Below, piece by piece: positions 19,153 to 28,448 of a stretch of DNA of 34,549 nucleotides. The stretch lies in the NCBI GenBank assembly GCA_028696185.1, contig JAQVHL010000025.1, positions 229-34,777 on the forward strand, given 5' to 3'. Below the pieces are notes generated by a model that saw nothing but the letters and a program-made list of their open reading frames with translations, was not told the DNA's origin and made no database searches. Numbering within the stretch: the first letter of the stretch is position 1; every line of letters begins with the position of its first letter. This stretch comes from Halothiobacillaceae bacterium. Lineage in GTDB: Bacteria > Pseudomonadota > Gammaproteobacteria > Halothiobacillales > Halothiobacillaceae. The position numbers and the translations under genes were made by a program.

Positions 19153-19938
19153 ATGAATTTTGCCCTGATTCTGGTGTTGGCCACGGCGCTCAGCGGTGTG
19201 ATCTGGTTGATCGACGCGCTGTTTTTCGCCCCGGCGCGGCGCGCGCGTGCGCAGGCAGCGGAGCCTGGACCGCGTGAACCGGTACTGGTCGAGTATGCCC
19301 GTTCGTTCTTTCCCGTGCTGCTGGTGGTGCTGCTGCTGCGCTCGTTCGTGGCCGAGCCGTTCCGTATTCCGTCCGGATCGATGATGCCGACCCTGCAGGT
19401 GGGCGATTTCATCCTGGTCAATAAATTCAGTTACGGGCTCAAGCTGCCGGTGACCGATACTCTGATCCTGCCGCTGGGCAAGCCGCAGCATGGCGATATC
19501 GTGGTGTTCCGCTATCCGCAGGACCCGCGGGTGGATTTCATCAAGCGTGTGATTGGCCTGCCGGGTGACCGCGTGCGTTACCAGGACAAAATGCTCTATA
19601 TCAACGGGCAACCGGTGCCGCAGCAAAGTCTGGGCATCTATGGCGGCGATGGGGATGCACGCCGTCATGTCGGCGCCTCGCTCATTGAGGAAAATCTCGA
19701 TGGAATCCGTCATGAAATTCTGGTGGAATCGGGTGCACCGATGCGCAGCGGCGAATGGGTTGTTCCCGAAGGGCATTATTTCGTGATGGGCGACAATCGC
19801 GACAACAGCAACGACAGTCGTTTCTGGGGCTTCGTGCCCGAGAGGAATCTTGTTGGCAAGGCATTCTTCCGCTGGATGCATTTCGACTGGCAGGCCAAGC
19901 AGCTGCAATTTAGCCGGATTGGCGATACGCTCAATTAA
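19153..19938 (+). CDS. lepB: Signal peptidase I
   Basis: LepB removes signal peptides from secreted proteins at the outer face of the inner membrane. The 261-aa protein has two N-terminal hydrophobic segments (about 3-25 and 50-65), then the catalytic box PFRIPSGSMMPT with Ser76, and the lysine box DFIKRVIGLPGDRV with Lys131. GHYFVMGDNRDNSNDSRFWGFV is the conserved C-terminal box. It is shorter than E. coli LepB (324 aa) but near the Pseudomonas form. The ATG at 19153 has GGGAG upstream. It lies between lepA and a DUF4845 gene, then rnc. Confidence 0.97.
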   Translation: MNFALILVLATALSGVIWLIDALFFAPARRARAQAAEPGPREPVLVEYARSFFPVLLVVLLLRSFVAEPFRIPSGSMMPTLQVGDFILVNKFSYGLKLPVTDTLILPLGKPQHGDIVVFRYPQDPRVDFIKRVIGLPGDRVRYQDKMLYINGQPVPQQSLGIYGGDGDARRHVGASLIEENLDGIRHEILVESGAPMRSGEWVVPEGHYFVMGDNRDNSNDSRFWGFVPERNLVGKAFFRWMHFDWQAKQLQFSRIGDTLN

Positions 19939-19958
19939 ACCCGAAGGAGGGATTCTCG

Positions 19959-20321
19959 ATGATGACGGTCAAGAAACAGCAGGGGATGACCCTGATCGGC
20001 ATGCTGATGGCGGCGGTGGTGGTGGGCCTGGTCGCGGTTGCGCTGATGCGCATCGTGCCCATGTACCTTAACGATCAGAAAATCTCGAGCATTTTCGAGC
20101 AGATATCCAAGGAAAGCCAGGGCAGCAAGGCGGCGGTGATGGCCTCCATCGAGCGGCGCCTTGACGTGAACATGGTCGAGCATGTCAAGAAAACCGACTT
20201 CAAGATCGAGCCGGGCCCGGCGAATACGCTCAAAGTCACCCTGGATTACGAAGCCCGCGCCAATCTGGCAGCCAATCTGTACGTTGTGGCCGTGTTCAAG
20301 CACAGTGTGAATGTCAAGTAA
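19959..20321 (+). CDS. DUF4845 family protein, single membrane segment
   Basis: This 120-aa protein belongs to the DUF4845 group commonly encoded between lepB and rnc in gamma- and betaproteobacteria. No function is established. The N-terminus has a pilin-like pattern: a short basic stretch, then GMTLIGMLMAAVVVGLVAVALM as the only membrane segment, followed by a small soluble domain. There is no Glu at the usual pilin +5 position, so processing as a pilin is not supported. GGAGGG lies upstream of the first ATG. It overlaps rnc by 11 bp, implying coupled translation with RNase III. Confidence 0.8.
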   Translation: MMTVKKQQGMTLIGMLMAAVVVGLVAVALMRIVPMYLNDQKISSIFEQISKESQGSKAAVMASIERRLDVNMVEHVKKTDFKIEPGPANTLKVTLDYEARANLAANLYVVAVFKHSVNVK

Positions 20322-21006
20322 CCCTTTGATTCGTCCTGCTGCGGAGCTTCTGGAGCGGCTCGCCTTGCCGCCGGAAAACCTTGCCCTCATGAACCAGGCG
20401 CTACGTCATCGTAGCGCGGGGGGGCGTCATAACGAGCGTCTGGAGTTTCTGGGCGATGCGATTCTTAACTTCGTCGTTGCGGCTGAGTTGTATGCCCGGC
20501 GCCCGGACGCCTGCGAAGGTGAGCTGAGCCGTCTGCGCGCCCTGCTGGTCAAGGAAGACAGCCTCGCGCGAATCGCGCGAGCCCTGCATCTGGGCGACTA
20601 CCTGCAACTGGGAGCGGGCGAACTCAAAAGTGGCGGTTTCCGGCGCGCCTCGATTCTGGCGGATGCGCTGGAAGCGGTCATCGGCGCGTGTTATCTGCAT
20701 GCCGGTTTCGAGGCAGCAGCCGTCCTGATCCGCAATCTGTTTGCCGATGCGCTCGCTCATCTGCCGGATGCGGAAACCCTCAAGGATCCCAAGACGCGCC
20801 TGCAGGAGTATCTGCAGGCGCGTCAGCGCCCCCTGCCTGTGTATGAAGTGAGCGACATCAGCGGGGCGGCGCACCATCAAACCTTTACCGTGCTGTGCCG
20901 CGTCGAGGGGATTGACACCCCCGGTCAGGGCGTCGGCAGCAGCCGGCGCAAGGCCGAGCAGGCGGCCGCACAGACTCTGCTTGAACGCCTGCTGGAGAAA
21001 CCATGA
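20311..21006 (+). CDS. rnc: Ribonuclease III
   Basis: RNase III cuts double-stranded RNA during rRNA maturation and mRNA turnover. The 231-aa protein (E. coli 226) has the signature NERLEFLGD at 41-49, followed by Ala where Ser is commoner, and the second catalytic segment ILADALEAVIGACYLHAG. The dsRNA-binding domain runs from DPKTRLQEYLQAR to the C-terminal SSRRKAEQAAAQTLLERL. The ATG lies inside the DUF4845 tail (11-bp overlap). Its stop overlaps the era start as ATGA, so rnc and era are coupled, as in E. coli. Confidence 0.97.
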   Translation: MSSNPLIRPAAELLERLALPPENLALMNQALRHRSAGGRHNERLEFLGDAILNFVVAAELYARRPDACEGELSRLRALLVKEDSLARIARALHLGDYLQLGAGELKSGGFRRASILADALEAVIGACYLHAGFEAAAVLIRNLFADALAHLPDAETLKDPKTRLQEYLQARQRPLPVYEVSDISGAAHHQTFTVLCRVEGIDTPGQGVGSSRRKAEQAAAQTLLERLLEKP

Positions 21007-21944
21007 GTGATTCGTGCGCCTATCGCGCGGGGCATATTGCCATTGTTGGCCGCCCCAATGTGGGCAAGTCCTCCCTGCTCAATGCCCTTCTGGGCGAGAA
21101 ACTGAGCATTACCGCGCCCAAGCCGCAGACGACCCGGCACCAGATCATGGGCATCCATACCACGCCGAGCGCGCAGTTTGTCTATGTCGATACGCCCGGT
21201 CTGCATCAACGGCGTGGCAATGCCCTGAACCGGCAGCTCAACCGTTCCGCTGCCTCGATCATGGGGCAGGTGGATGTGCTGGTCTTCGTGGTTCAGGCCA
21301 TGCGTTGGACCGGCGAGGACGAAGCCGTTTTGCAACGGCTGTCCACGCTGGGTGAGGTGCCGGTTCTCCTTGTGGTGAACAAGGTCGATCTGGTCAAGGA
21401 CAAGACCGAATTGCTGCCTTTCCTGCAGAAGATTGCCGAACGGCATCCCTTTGCCGCCATCGTGCCGGTTTCCGCACGCAAAGGCAGCGGACTTGAGCAG
21501 CTCGCGGCCGAAGTGGAGGCCCGTCTTCCTGAATCGGAGCCGCTTTATCCGGAGGATCAGATCAGCACGCAGAGCGAGCGCTTTTTCGTGGCTGAAATGA
21601 TCCGCGAGAAGGCCATCCGCCTGGTGCATGACGAGATACCCTACTCGATCACCGTCGAGGTCGAATCCTTCCGCGAGGAGACCGTGCCGCCGACCCGTGC
21701 CGGGCAGGCCCCGCTGCAACGCCTGCGCATCGACGCCGTGATCTGGGTGGAAAAGGAAGGGCACAAAGCCATCGTCATCGGTGAGGGCGGGCAGCGGCTC
21801 AAGGAAATCGGCACCCAGGCCCGGCAGGACATCGAGCGCTTCCTCGACCGTCGCGTGCATCTGGGCTTGTGGGTCAAGGTCAAGGCCGGTTGGGCGGACG
21901 ATGAGCGCGCGCTGAATAGCCTGGGGTATGGGGATACGCTCTGA
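21003..21944 (+). CDS. era: GTPase Era
   Basis: Era is an essential GTPase that binds the 3' end of 16S rRNA during 30S assembly. The 313-aa protein (E. coli 301) has G1 GRPNVGKS at 16-23, effector region PKPQTTRHQI, G3 DTPG, G4 NKVD, and a C-terminal KH domain with GEGGQRLKEIGTQARQDIERFL. It overlaps rnc as ATGA and is followed by recO, the conserved rnc-era-recO order. Confidence 0.98.
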   Translation: MSDSCAYRAGHIAIVGRPNVGKSSLLNALLGEKLSITAPKPQTTRHQIMGIHTTPSAQFVYVDTPGLHQRRGNALNRQLNRSAASIMGQVDVLVFVVQAMRWTGEDEAVLQRLSTLGEVPVLLVVNKVDLVKDKTELLPFLQKIAERHPFAAIVPVSARKGSGLEQLAAEVEARLPESEPLYPEDQISTQSERFFVAEMIREKAIRLVHDEIPYSITVEVESFREETVPPTRAGQAPLQRLRIDAVIWVEKEGHKAIVIGEGGQRLKEIGTQARQDIERFLDRRVHLGLWVKVKAGWADDERALNSLGYGDTL

Positions 21945-21948
21945 CAGG

Positions 21949-21978
21949 ATGTTGGAAAACCCTTTCAACACCCTTTTC
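21949..21978 (+). repeat. Competing hairpins in recO leader
   Basis: GTTG...CAAC with AAA/TTT (21949-21967) forms a bulged hairpin resembling the lepA-leader repeat. An alternative 7-bp stem, TGGAAAA (21951-21957) with TTTTCCA (21972-21978), uses the same left arm. The structure sits between the era stop and the recO ATG, ending 15 nt before that start, and could influence translation. Confidence 0.45.
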
Positions 21979-21993
21979 CAGGGCATTTCCTTC

Positions 21994-22752
21994 ATGAGCG
22001 AACTTTCCTGTCCTGCCGCTAGCGTTCAGACCCGTAGCGCCTCGTTCGAGGGGCCGGCTTATATACTGCATACCCGCCCCTGGCGTGAGACCAGCCTGCT
22101 GTTCGATGTCTTCACCCTGGAGCAGGGGCGCCTGAGCCTGATCGGACGCGGTGCGCGGGGTACGAACCGCACGGGGAGGGCAGGGGGGCCGGGGCGCGCT
22201 CCGCCTTTTCAGCGCTTGATCCTGCACTGGGAAAACGGTCGGGGCGAGATTGGTCAGCTGCGCGAGGCGCGTGAGCTGGTTCACGGCGCACGCCTGCGTG
22301 GCAAGCCGCTGGCCTGCGCCTTCTATCTCAACGAGCTCCTGGTCCGCCTTCTGCCCAAAGCCGACCCGCTGCCGGGTCTGTTCGCCGACTACGGCGACGC
22401 CCTCCTGGCGCTGGGCGAGGAAGGTGCGCGGCTGGATACCCCCTTGCGGCGCTTCGAAAAACGGCTGCTCGAACATTTAGGCTACCTGCCGGATTTCGAT
22501 TGTGTCATGGACACCGGGGCGCTTCCCGAAGCCGGCCGGATGTATTACTTTGCCCCCGAACTGGGTGTGCTGGAGCAAACTCCGGCGCCGGGTGTCCTGC
22601 CTGTGGCGGGGGACGTGCTTGCCGCTCTGGTGCGTGAGGACTTTGCCGACCCGCGTACGGCGCGCGGTGTGCGTACCGTTCTTGCGCGTGCGCTGGCCCC
22701 GCATCTGGGTTCCCGACCGCTGAAAAGCCGTGAGCTGTGGCCGGATACCTGA
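21994..22752 (+). CDS. recO: DNA repair protein RecO
   Basis: RecO anneals SSB-coated DNA and with RecR loads RecA at gaps. The 252-aa protein (E. coli 242) shows the N-terminal OB-fold pattern AYILHTRPWRETSLLFDVFT and GRLSLIGRGARG, then the helical domain with ACAFYLNELLVRLLP and LRRFEKRLLEHLGYLPDFD. A Gly/Arg/Pro-rich stretch at about 55-69 looks like a small loop expansion. The ATG at 21994 gives the expected N-terminus; the frame reaches back to 21928 inside era. The ribosome-binding site is weak and a hairpin lies just upstream. Confidence 0.92.
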   Translation: MSELSCPAASVQTRSASFEGPAYILHTRPWRETSLLFDVFTLEQGRLSLIGRGARGTNRTGRAGGPGRAPPFQRLILHWENGRGEIGQLREARELVHGARLRGKPLACAFYLNELLVRLLPKADPLPGLFADYGDALLALGEEGARLDTPLRRFEKRLLEHLGYLPDFDCVMDTGALPEAGRMYYFAPELGVLEQTPAPGVLPVAGDVLAALVREDFADPRTARGVRTVLARALAPHLGSRPLKSRELWPDT

Positions 22753-22788
22753 CTCTTCTTACTTGCTGCTTTAATGGACCTTGCCCAC

Positions 22789-23532
22789 ATGACCCGATCC
22801 AGCGAAATTCTTCTCGGCGTCAATATCGATCATGTCGCCACCTTGCGTCAGGCACGACTGACCCGCTATCCCGACCCCATCCAGGCGGCCATCGTGGCCG
22901 AGGAATCCGGGGCTGACAGCATTACCCTGCATCTGCGCGAGGATCGTCGGCATATTCAGGATCGTGATGTGGAAATGCTGTCGGGCATTCTGCAAACGCG
23001 CATGAACCTGGAAATGGCGGTGACTGAGGAAATGCTGGCGCTGGCGGAGCGTCTGCGCCCCGCGGATTGCTGTCTGGTGCCGGAGCGCCGGGCGGAGCTC
23101 ACCACCGAAGGGGGGCTGGATGTGGCAGGACAGCGCGAGCGCATGCGTGAAGCCTGTGTTCGTCTGGCCGGCGCCGGGGTGCGCGTCTCCTTGTTCATCG
23201 ATGCCGATGCCCGTCAGATCGAAGCCGCTGCCGAGGTTGGGGCGCCGGTCATCGAGATCCATACCGGGCATTACGCCGAAGCCGCGACCCCGGCGGAGGA
23301 ACAGCGTCTGCGGAGGCAGATCGAGGACGCGGTCCGCCTGGGGCAGCAGCTCGGGTTGCAGGTCAATGCCGGTCATGGTCTGCATTACCACAACGTGCAG
23401 GCCATCGCGCGTATCGAGGGAATCCGCGAGCTGAATATCGGGCATGCCATCGTCGCCCGCGCCCTGTTCAGCGGTTTTGCCGACGCGGTGCGGGAAATGA
23501 AGCGGCTGATGAGAGAGGCGCGCATCGGATGA
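22789..23532 (+). CDS. pdxJ: Pyridoxine 5'-phosphate synthase
   Basis: PdxJ condenses 1-deoxy-D-xylulose 5-phosphate with 3-amino-2-oxopropyl phosphate to give pyridoxine 5'-phosphate. Family hallmarks are [16 protein letters not shown] near the start, [33 protein letters not shown], and [14 protein letters not shown] near the end. From the ATG at 22789 it has 247 aa. An in-frame ATG at 22774 would add five residues; neither has a strong ribosome-binding site, and the later one aligns better with homologues. The stop overlaps the acpS start as ATGA. Confidence 0.96.
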   Translation: MTRSSEILLGVNIDHVATLRQARLTRYPDPIQAAIVAEESGADSITLHLREDRRHIQDRDVEMLSGILQTRMNLEMAVTEEMLALAERLRPADCCLVPERRAELTTEGGLDVAGQRERMREACVRLAGAGVRVSLFIDADARQIEAAAEVGAPVIEIHTGHYAEAATPAEEQRLRRQIEDAVRLGQQLGLQVNAGHGLHYHNVQAIARIEGIRELNIGHAIVARALFSGFADAVREMKRLMREARIG

Positions 23533-23912
23533 ACGTCATCGGCATCGGAACGGATATTGTCGAAGTGGACCGTCTGGCGCGGGCGCTGGACCGGTTCGGA
23601 TTGGCCCTGCCGCAGCGCATCCTTGCCGAATGCGAGTATGCCGAGTTCCTCGAAGCCCTGCATCCGGAGCGCTTTCTGGCCAAACGATTTGCGGCCAAGG
23701 AGGCGACCGTCAAGGCGCTGGGCACGGGATTTCGTAACGGGCTGGCCCTGCGCCAGATTGCGGTGGGACATGACAACAGCGGTCGGCCGCGTCTTTTGTT
23801 TTTCGATGCGGCCCAGGCGATTTCCGCGCGTCTGGGGTTGACTGCCGCCCATCTGAGTCTGTCCGACGAACGGCATTACGCTGTTGCACATGTGCTGTTG
23901 ATGGGGCGCTGA
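23529..23912 (+). CDS. acpS: Holo-[acyl-carrier-protein] synthase
   Basis: AcpS transfers 4'-phosphopantetheine from CoA to apo-ACP, activating it for fatty-acid synthesis. The 127-aa protein (E. coli 126) has the metal-binding [11 protein letters not shown] (Asp9) and [15 protein letters not shown] (Glu58), and [17 protein letters not shown] near the end. It overlaps pdxJ by ATGA, the conserved pdxJ-acpS pair. It converges on the cobalamin gene cobD, with 16 bp between stop codons and no obvious terminator hairpin there. Confidence 0.97.
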   Translation: MNVIGIGTDIVEVDRLARALDRFGLALPQRILAECEYAEFLEALHPERFLAKRFAAKEATVKALGTGFRNGLALRQIAVGHDNSGRPRLLFFDAAQAISARLGLTAAHLSLSDERHYAVAHVLLMGR

Positions 23913-23928
23913 TCTCCCTGCAGCCGCC

Positions 23929-24960
23929 TCAAGCGAGCGACGGGCGCAAGACCTCCGCCAGCCGCTGCCAGTCCGGCTCCCTGCCCGGCAGGCCGAAGCG
24001 CAGGCTGGGGGTATCTTCCGTATCGCGCGCCTCGAACAGGCGGGTCAGCACGCCGCCTTGCGCCAGTGACTCGTGCAGGGCGGGCGCCTCGGGGTGACGC
24101 AGCCACTGAAACAGGGCGGTTCCGCCCTGAGGCGGCAAGCCGTGACGGGTGAGCAAACCGGCCAGACGCGCGGCGTCCCGCATCAGGCGGATTCGCGTGT
24201 CCGCCTGCCAAGCGTGGTCAGCCAGCGCGGCGCGGGTCAGGACGCGGCTGGGCCCGGCCAGCGTCCAGGGCCCCAGCGCGGCGCGCGCCCGCGCCAGGGC
24301 CGGCGGTCGGGCGAGCAGAAAACCCGTGCGCAGACCGGCCAGACCAAAGAACTTGCCTGTCGAGCGCAGCACGAACAGGCCGGGGCGAGCGGTTTCCCCG
24401 GCCAGGCTGTGCCTTGGAGCGGCATCGATAAAGGCTTCATCGACCACCAGCCAGCCGCCGCGCGCGGCTTGTTGTGCGTGCAGGGCCAGCAGGGTATCGC
24501 GGTTCCAGCATCGCCCATCCGGGTTGTTGGGATTGACCAGCACCAGCACGTCCAGGGCGTGGGCGGCTTCCAGCGTATCCAGCTCGATAAGCGTGTGTCC
24601 CGCCATGCGCCAGGCATGGGCGTGTTCGGCGTAACTGCGGGCCAGCACGCCGACCCGGCACGGTGGGCGCAGACGCGGCAGGAGCAGAATGCCGGCCTGG
24701 GAGCCGGGCAGGGCGAGCAGATGGTCGGGCGCGCTGCCGTAGTAGCCCGCGGCGACCTCGATCAGCCCGTCGTCGTCTTCGGGCAGGCGGCGTAAATGGA
24801 CTTCGTCGAGGGGCGGCACCGGCCAGCCCAACGGGTTGATGCCGGTCGAAAGATCGAGAAAATCTTCGGGGGGGCGACCGTACCGTCTTGCCGCCTCGCG
24901 CAGGCGTCCGCCGTGGCGCGGGGCAAGGGGTGGGGTGGCGGTGAAATAACGCTCAGGCAT
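23929..24960 (-). CDS. cobD: Threonine-phosphate decarboxylase, cobalamin side-chain synthesis
   Basis: This 343-aa PLP enzyme of aminotransferase fold makes (R)-1-amino-2-propanol phosphate from threonine phosphate for the nucleotide loop of cobalamin. It is named CobD in Salmonella and CobC in Pseudomonas denitrificans. Visible fold-type I motifs are [22 protein letters not shown] (Asn146), VVDEAFID (Asp174) and [15 protein letters not shown] with the PLP lysine at 203. It overlaps the end of cbiB by 8 bp and is last in the leftward B12 unit. The neighbouring cbiB makes the cobalamin role more likely than histidinol-phosphate transamination. Confidence 0.9.
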   Translation of the reverse strand: MPERYFTATPPLAPRHGGRLREAARRYGRPPEDFLDLSTGINPLGWPVPPLDEVHLRRLPEDDDGLIEVAAGYYGSAPDHLLALPGSQAGILLLPRLRPPCRVGVLARSYAEHAHAWRMAGHTLIELDTLEAAHALDVLVLVNPNNPDGRCWNRDTLLALHAQQAARGGWLVVDEAFIDAAPRHSLAGETARPGLFVLRSTGKFFGLAGLRTGFLLARPPALARARAALGPWTLAGPSRVLTRAALADHAWQADTRIRLMRDAARLAGLLTRHGLPPQGGTALFQWLRHPEAPALHESLAQGGVLTRLFEARDTEDTPSLRFGLPGREPDWQRLAEVLRPSLA

Positions 24961-25888
24961 GGGCCAGCATCCCAGTCACCGACAGGAGCAAGGCCAGAGC
25001 CGCCCAGCCCCAGGCGCACCGACGGACCAGTTTCAGGGCGCGTTCGATGTCCTCGCCCTGGGCGGGTTTTCCTTCCCCCAGCGGCGGGCGTTGCTGCCAC
25101 TGTCCCTGGTAGCGCGCCGCACCGCCCAGGCGCAGGCCCAGCGCGCCTGCGCCGGCGGCCATGACTGGCCCGGCATTCGGGCTTTTCCAGTGCGGCGCCT
25201 GCGTACGCCAGCAGGACAGCGCCGTCCGGGTCTGCCCGGCCAGGGCGTAGCTTGCGGCGGTCAACCGGGCCGGCAGGTAGCCCAGTACATCGTCCAGCCG
25301 CGCGGCGGCCCAGCCGAAACGGACGAAACGGGCCGTGCGGTAGCCCCACATCGCATCCAGGGTATTGCTCAGACGAAACAGCACCGCTCCGGCCGGGCCG
25401 AGCAGCAGGAACCAGAACAGGGCGCCGAACACGGCGTCATGACCGTTTTCCAGCACCGATTCCACTGTGGCGGGCGCCGGATCGAGCGTTTCGCGGTCGC
25501 GGCTGACCAGACAGGCGGCCTGCCTTCGCGCGGATTCCCGATCCCCACGCGCCAGCGCCTCGGCTACCGGGCGGGCATGTTCGTGCAAGCTGCGCAGGCC
25601 GAGGGTCGCGTATAGCACCATTGCGCCGAACGCGCCTTGCAGCCAGGGCAGGGGGCGTAGCAGGTGATCGATGGCGAAGGCGAGCAGTACCGGCGGCAGC
25701 AGCAGGACGGCCGTCGCCAGCACGCCGTGAACACGGCTTGCGGCGTCCCCGTTCAGGCGCGCTTCCAGATGCTGGGCGAGATATCCGAACCCCACGAGCG
25801 GATGCAGGCGGGAGGGCTCGCCCAGCATCTGGTCGAGCATCAGGGCCAGGGGCAGGGTCAGCGCGGGAATCCACAGTGCTTCGATCAC
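24953..25888 (-). CDS. cbiB: Adenosylcobinamide-phosphate synthase CbiB
   Basis: CbiB is an inner-membrane enzyme that attaches aminopropanol phosphate to adenosylcobyric acid; the same protein is called CobD in Pseudomonas denitrificans. Family segments are [18 protein letters not shown] near the start, [36 protein letters not shown], and [15 protein letters not shown]. Several hydrophobic helices run through the 311-aa protein. GTG at 25888 is chosen because [19 protein letters not shown] fits the family; an in-frame TTG at 25918 would add ten residues. The gene lies between cobO and cobD. Confidence 0.92.
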   Translation of the reverse strand: MIEALWIPALTLPLALMLDQMLGEPSRLHPLVGFGYLAQHLEARLNGDAASRVHGVLATAVLLLPPVLLAFAIDHLLRPLPWLQGAFGAMVLYATLGLRSLHEHARPVAEALARGDRESARRQAACLVSRDRETLDPAPATVESVLENGHDAVFGALFWFLLLGPAGAVLFRLSNTLDAMWGYRTARFVRFGWAAARLDDVLGYLPARLTAASYALAGQTRTALSCWRTQAPHWKSPNAGPVMAAGAGALGLRLGGAARYQGQWQQRPPLGEGKPAQGEDIERALKLVRRCAWGWAALALLLSVTGMLAHA

Positions 25889-25946
25889 GGGGCGATTGCG
25901 CCTTGCCTGTGTGCCCAAACGGCGTCCGTCAGGCGCAGGCGGCTTT

Positions 25947-26558
25947 TCACAGGTCGATGCCTTTCTGCGCCTTTACCCCGGCACGGTAGGCGTGCTTGAT
26001 GTCGCGCATTTCGGTGACGGTGTCGGCCATCTCGATCAGCGCGTCGCTGGCACCGCGCCCGGTAACCACCACATGCTGTCCGTTCGGGCGGGCGCGCAGC
26101 TCGGAAAGCACGGTTTCGGCGTCCAGATAGCCGTAGCTCAAAAGGTAGGTCAGCTCGTCGAGCACGACGAGGTCGCAGGAGGGATCCTGCAACAGGCGTC
26201 GGGCAACGGCCCAGCCGCGTTCGGCGGTTTCTGTGTCGCGGCGGCGGTCCTGGGTGTCCCAGGTGAAGCCTTCGCCGAGCACATGCCATTCACAGTCCTC
26301 GTCCAGCGAGAAATAGGCTTCCTCGCCGGTATCGGTGCGACTTTTGATGAACTGGCAGACGCCCACGCGCAGGCCGTGCCCCAGCGCGCGGGCGACCATG
26401 CCGAAGGCGGAGCTGGACTTGCCCTTGCCGTTGCCAGTGAGCACGAGCAGTAGGCCGCGCTCGTCGGTGGCGCGGGCAATGCCCGCGTCGATCAGGGCTT
26501 TCTTCCGCTGCATGCGCGCCCGGTGGCGCGCATCAAGGTCGGCGGTTTCCTCGGTCAT
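25947..26558 (-). CDS. cobO: Cob(I)yrinic acid a,c-diamide adenosyltransferase
   Basis: This enzyme of the CobO/BtuR/CobA type adds the 5'-deoxyadenosyl group to the cobalt of corrinoids, in de novo synthesis or salvage. The 203-aa protein has a P-loop [10 protein letters not shown] at residues 41-50, followed by family segments [37 protein letters not shown] and [22 protein letters not shown]. It starts 2 bp after the btuB stop and precedes cbiB, so it probably shares the riboswitch-controlled transcript. btuR is an equally used symbol. Confidence 0.96.
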   Translation of the reverse strand: MTEETADLDARHRARMQRKKALIDAGIARATDERGLLLVLTGNGKGKSSSAFGMVARALGHGLRVGVCQFIKSRTDTGEEAYFSLDEDCEWHVLGEGFTWDTQDRRRDTETAERGWAVARRLLQDPSCDLVVLDELTYLLSYGYLDAETVLSELRARPNGQHVVVTGRGASDALIEMADTVTEMRDIKHAYRAGVKAQKGIDL

Positions 26559-26560
26559 GC

Positions 26561-28399
26561 TCAGTGTCCGTAATGCAGGGTCAGGTAGGCGGCGCGGCCG
26601 GTCTGGTTGTACAGATAGGCGGTTTCATAGGCTTTGTCGAAGAGGTTCACGAGCTTGAGCTGTACGCGCCAGTCACGGGCAAAGCGGTATTCGCCGCGCA
26701 GGTCGAGGGTGGCGTATCCGCCCAGGCGCACGGTATTGGCAGCATCGTCGTAGAGCTGGCTGGCGCCGTACAGGGTGCCGCCCAGGCTGAAATCGCCGAA
26801 GCGGCGGTCGGCATCCAGGCGCAGGCTGTGTTCCGGCCGGCGTTGCAGGCGTTTGCCGTCGTTGGCGCCGCCGATGGCGCGGGCGTCGAGCCAGGTCCAG
26901 GACGCGCCCAGGTCGATGCCGGCCAGGTGTCCGTGCAGCGAGGCTTCCAGGCCCTGCAGACGGGCTTGATCGACATTGCGCGCTTCATAGATGCCGGGGG
27001 CGACCTGCAAGCTGTTGATGAGGTTGTCCACGTCGTTGCGGAACACCCGTGTCTGCCAGCGCAATCCGGCCACGCGCCCGTCGAGCCCGATCTCCACGCT
27101 GGTGGATTCTTCCGGCTTGAGATCGGCATAGCCGTAGCCGGGGAAGTAGAGCTGGTTGAAGGTCGGCGCGTTGAAGGCGGTGCCGGCACGCGCACTCAGG
27201 CGCAGGCCGTTGCCCAGCGCGTAGCCCGCCGCGGCTGTCCAGGTGCTGTGACCGCCGAACTGCTGGTTGTCGTCATGCCGCAGCGAAAGCTGCGTGTCCA
27301 GCGCGCCGAAGCGGCCCAGCCATTCGCCGAACACGCCGGTATTGCGCCGGCTGTCCACGGCGTAGGCTGTGGTGCTGTCGACATGGTCGTTGAGATGGTC
27401 CAGGCCGGCGGTCAGGCTGTGCGCGGGGGTCATGAGCCAGCTTGCCTGCAGGGATGCGCTGTCGCGGCGGGTATCGAAGCGGGTGCGGAAGGCGCCGTCC
27501 TTGAAGTTGTCGCTCTCGTCGCGGCTCTGGCCGAGGGCAAGATCAAGACGCAGGGCATCGACCGGATTGGCGCGCAGGGTGGCGCCCAGCGCTTCCTCGC
27601 GCATCGTGCTTTCGTTGACGAAGCCGCCATCGTAATAATTGTGCGCGTCGTTGCGCAGCCAGTGCGCGCCGATTTCAACCCGCTCGCCCAGGCGTGCGCC
27701 GGCACGCAGGGTGCCCGCACGATTGCGGTAGCCATCGTCATCGCCCTCGTAGGGCGAGAAGCGCGATCCGCCTTCGTAGGCATTGAAGCCGTCGGTGCGC
27801 GTGCCGGAGAGCTGGGCGGAGAGCCAGTTGCGCCCATCGCCCAGGCTGATGCCGGCGCTGGCTTCGCGGGTGCGGTAGCTGCCGCCGCCGAGGCTCAAGC
27901 GCGGATGCACGCCGCGCGTATCGCCCTTGCGGGTGAAAATCTGCACCACGCCGCCGATGGCTTCCGAGCCGTACAGGCTGGAGGCCGGGCCGCGCAGGAT
28001 TTCGATGCGCTCGATCTGCCCGGGCAGGAGGTGTTCCCAGGCAAAGCCGCCGGTGGTGGCCGAACCCATGCGCACCCCATCGATGAGCACCAATACATGG
28101 TTGGAGTTGCTGCCGCGCAGGAACAGCGAGGTGGATTTGCCCGGTCCTCCGCTGTTGGCAAGGCTCACGCCGGGCAGGCCCTGCATCAGTTCGGCAAGCG
28201 AGGTGGCCTGCGAGCGGTCGATGTCCTCGCGGGTGATGACGGTCAGCGCGGCGAGCGCCTCATCTTCAGGCTGCGCCACGCGCGCACCGGTGATGACGAT
28301 CTCGCCCAGGTCGGTAGCCGGTTCGGAAGCCAGAGCCGCAGACAGGAAACAGGGAAGGGCTGCGAGGGCGAATCTCGCCCGAAAGACGGTGTTTTTCAT
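26561..28399 (-). CDS. btuB: TonB-dependent vitamin B12 receptor
   Basis: This 612-aa outer-membrane beta-barrel imports cobalamin with TonB energy. It has a signal peptide of about 24 residues (ending SAALA), a TonB box EIVITGA at 33-39, and a plug domain with ITREDIDRSQATSLAELMQGLPGV, FLRGSNSNHVLVLIDGVRM and LRGPASSLYGSEAIGGVVQIFT. The rest is strands alternating with turns rich in Asp/Asn/Gly. The B12 riboswitch directly upstream and cobO-cbiB-cobD downstream support cobalamin or a related corrinoid as substrate. A long antisense frame opposite this gene is a GC-codon shadow. Confidence 0.94.
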   Translation of the reverse strand: MKNTVFRARFALAALPCFLSAALASEPATDLGEIVITGARVAQPEDEALAALTVITREDIDRSQATSLAELMQGLPGVSLANSGGPGKSTSLFLRGSNSNHVLVLIDGVRMGSATTGGFAWEHLLPGQIERIEILRGPASSLYGSEAIGGVVQIFTRKGDTRGVHPRLSLGGGSYRTREASAGISLGDGRNWLSAQLSGTRTDGFNAYEGGSRFSPYEGDDDGYRNRAGTLRAGARLGERVEIGAHWLRNDAHNYYDGGFVNESTMREEALGATLRANPVDALRLDLALGQSRDESDNFKDGAFRTRFDTRRDSASLQASWLMTPAHSLTAGLDHLNDHVDSTTAYAVDSRRNTGVFGEWLGRFGALDTQLSLRHDDNQQFGGHSTWTAAAGYALGNGLRLSARAGTAFNAPTFNQLYFPGYGYADLKPEESTSVEIGLDGRVAGLRWQTRVFRNDVDNLINSLQVAPGIYEARNVDQARLQGLEASLHGHLAGIDLGASWTWLDARAIGGANDGKRLQRRPEHSLRLDADRRFGDFSLGGTLYGASQLYDDAANTVRLGGYATLDLRGEYRFARDWRVQLKLVNLFDKAYETAYLYNQTGRAAYLTLHYGH

Positions 28400-28415
28400 G
28401 GATCAGGTCCCGTGA

Positions 28416-28432
28416 GCGCGCCCACCGCGCGC
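28416..28432 (-). promoter_or_regulatory. Hairpin before btuB start, possible riboswitch expression platform
   Basis: On the minus strand GCGCGC, a 5-nt loop and GCGCGC form a strong 6-bp stem between the riboswitch core and the btuB ATG, ending 16 nt before it. It lacks a T-tract, so it is more likely part of a translational expression platform than a terminator. The assignment is inference. Confidence 0.4.
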
Positions 28433-28448
28433 CGAAGTGGAGGGGAGC

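Noticed and set aside
23910-23931. Bidirectional terminator between acpS and cobD
   Set aside because: Only 16 bp separate the stops and no hairpin with a T-tract is visible.
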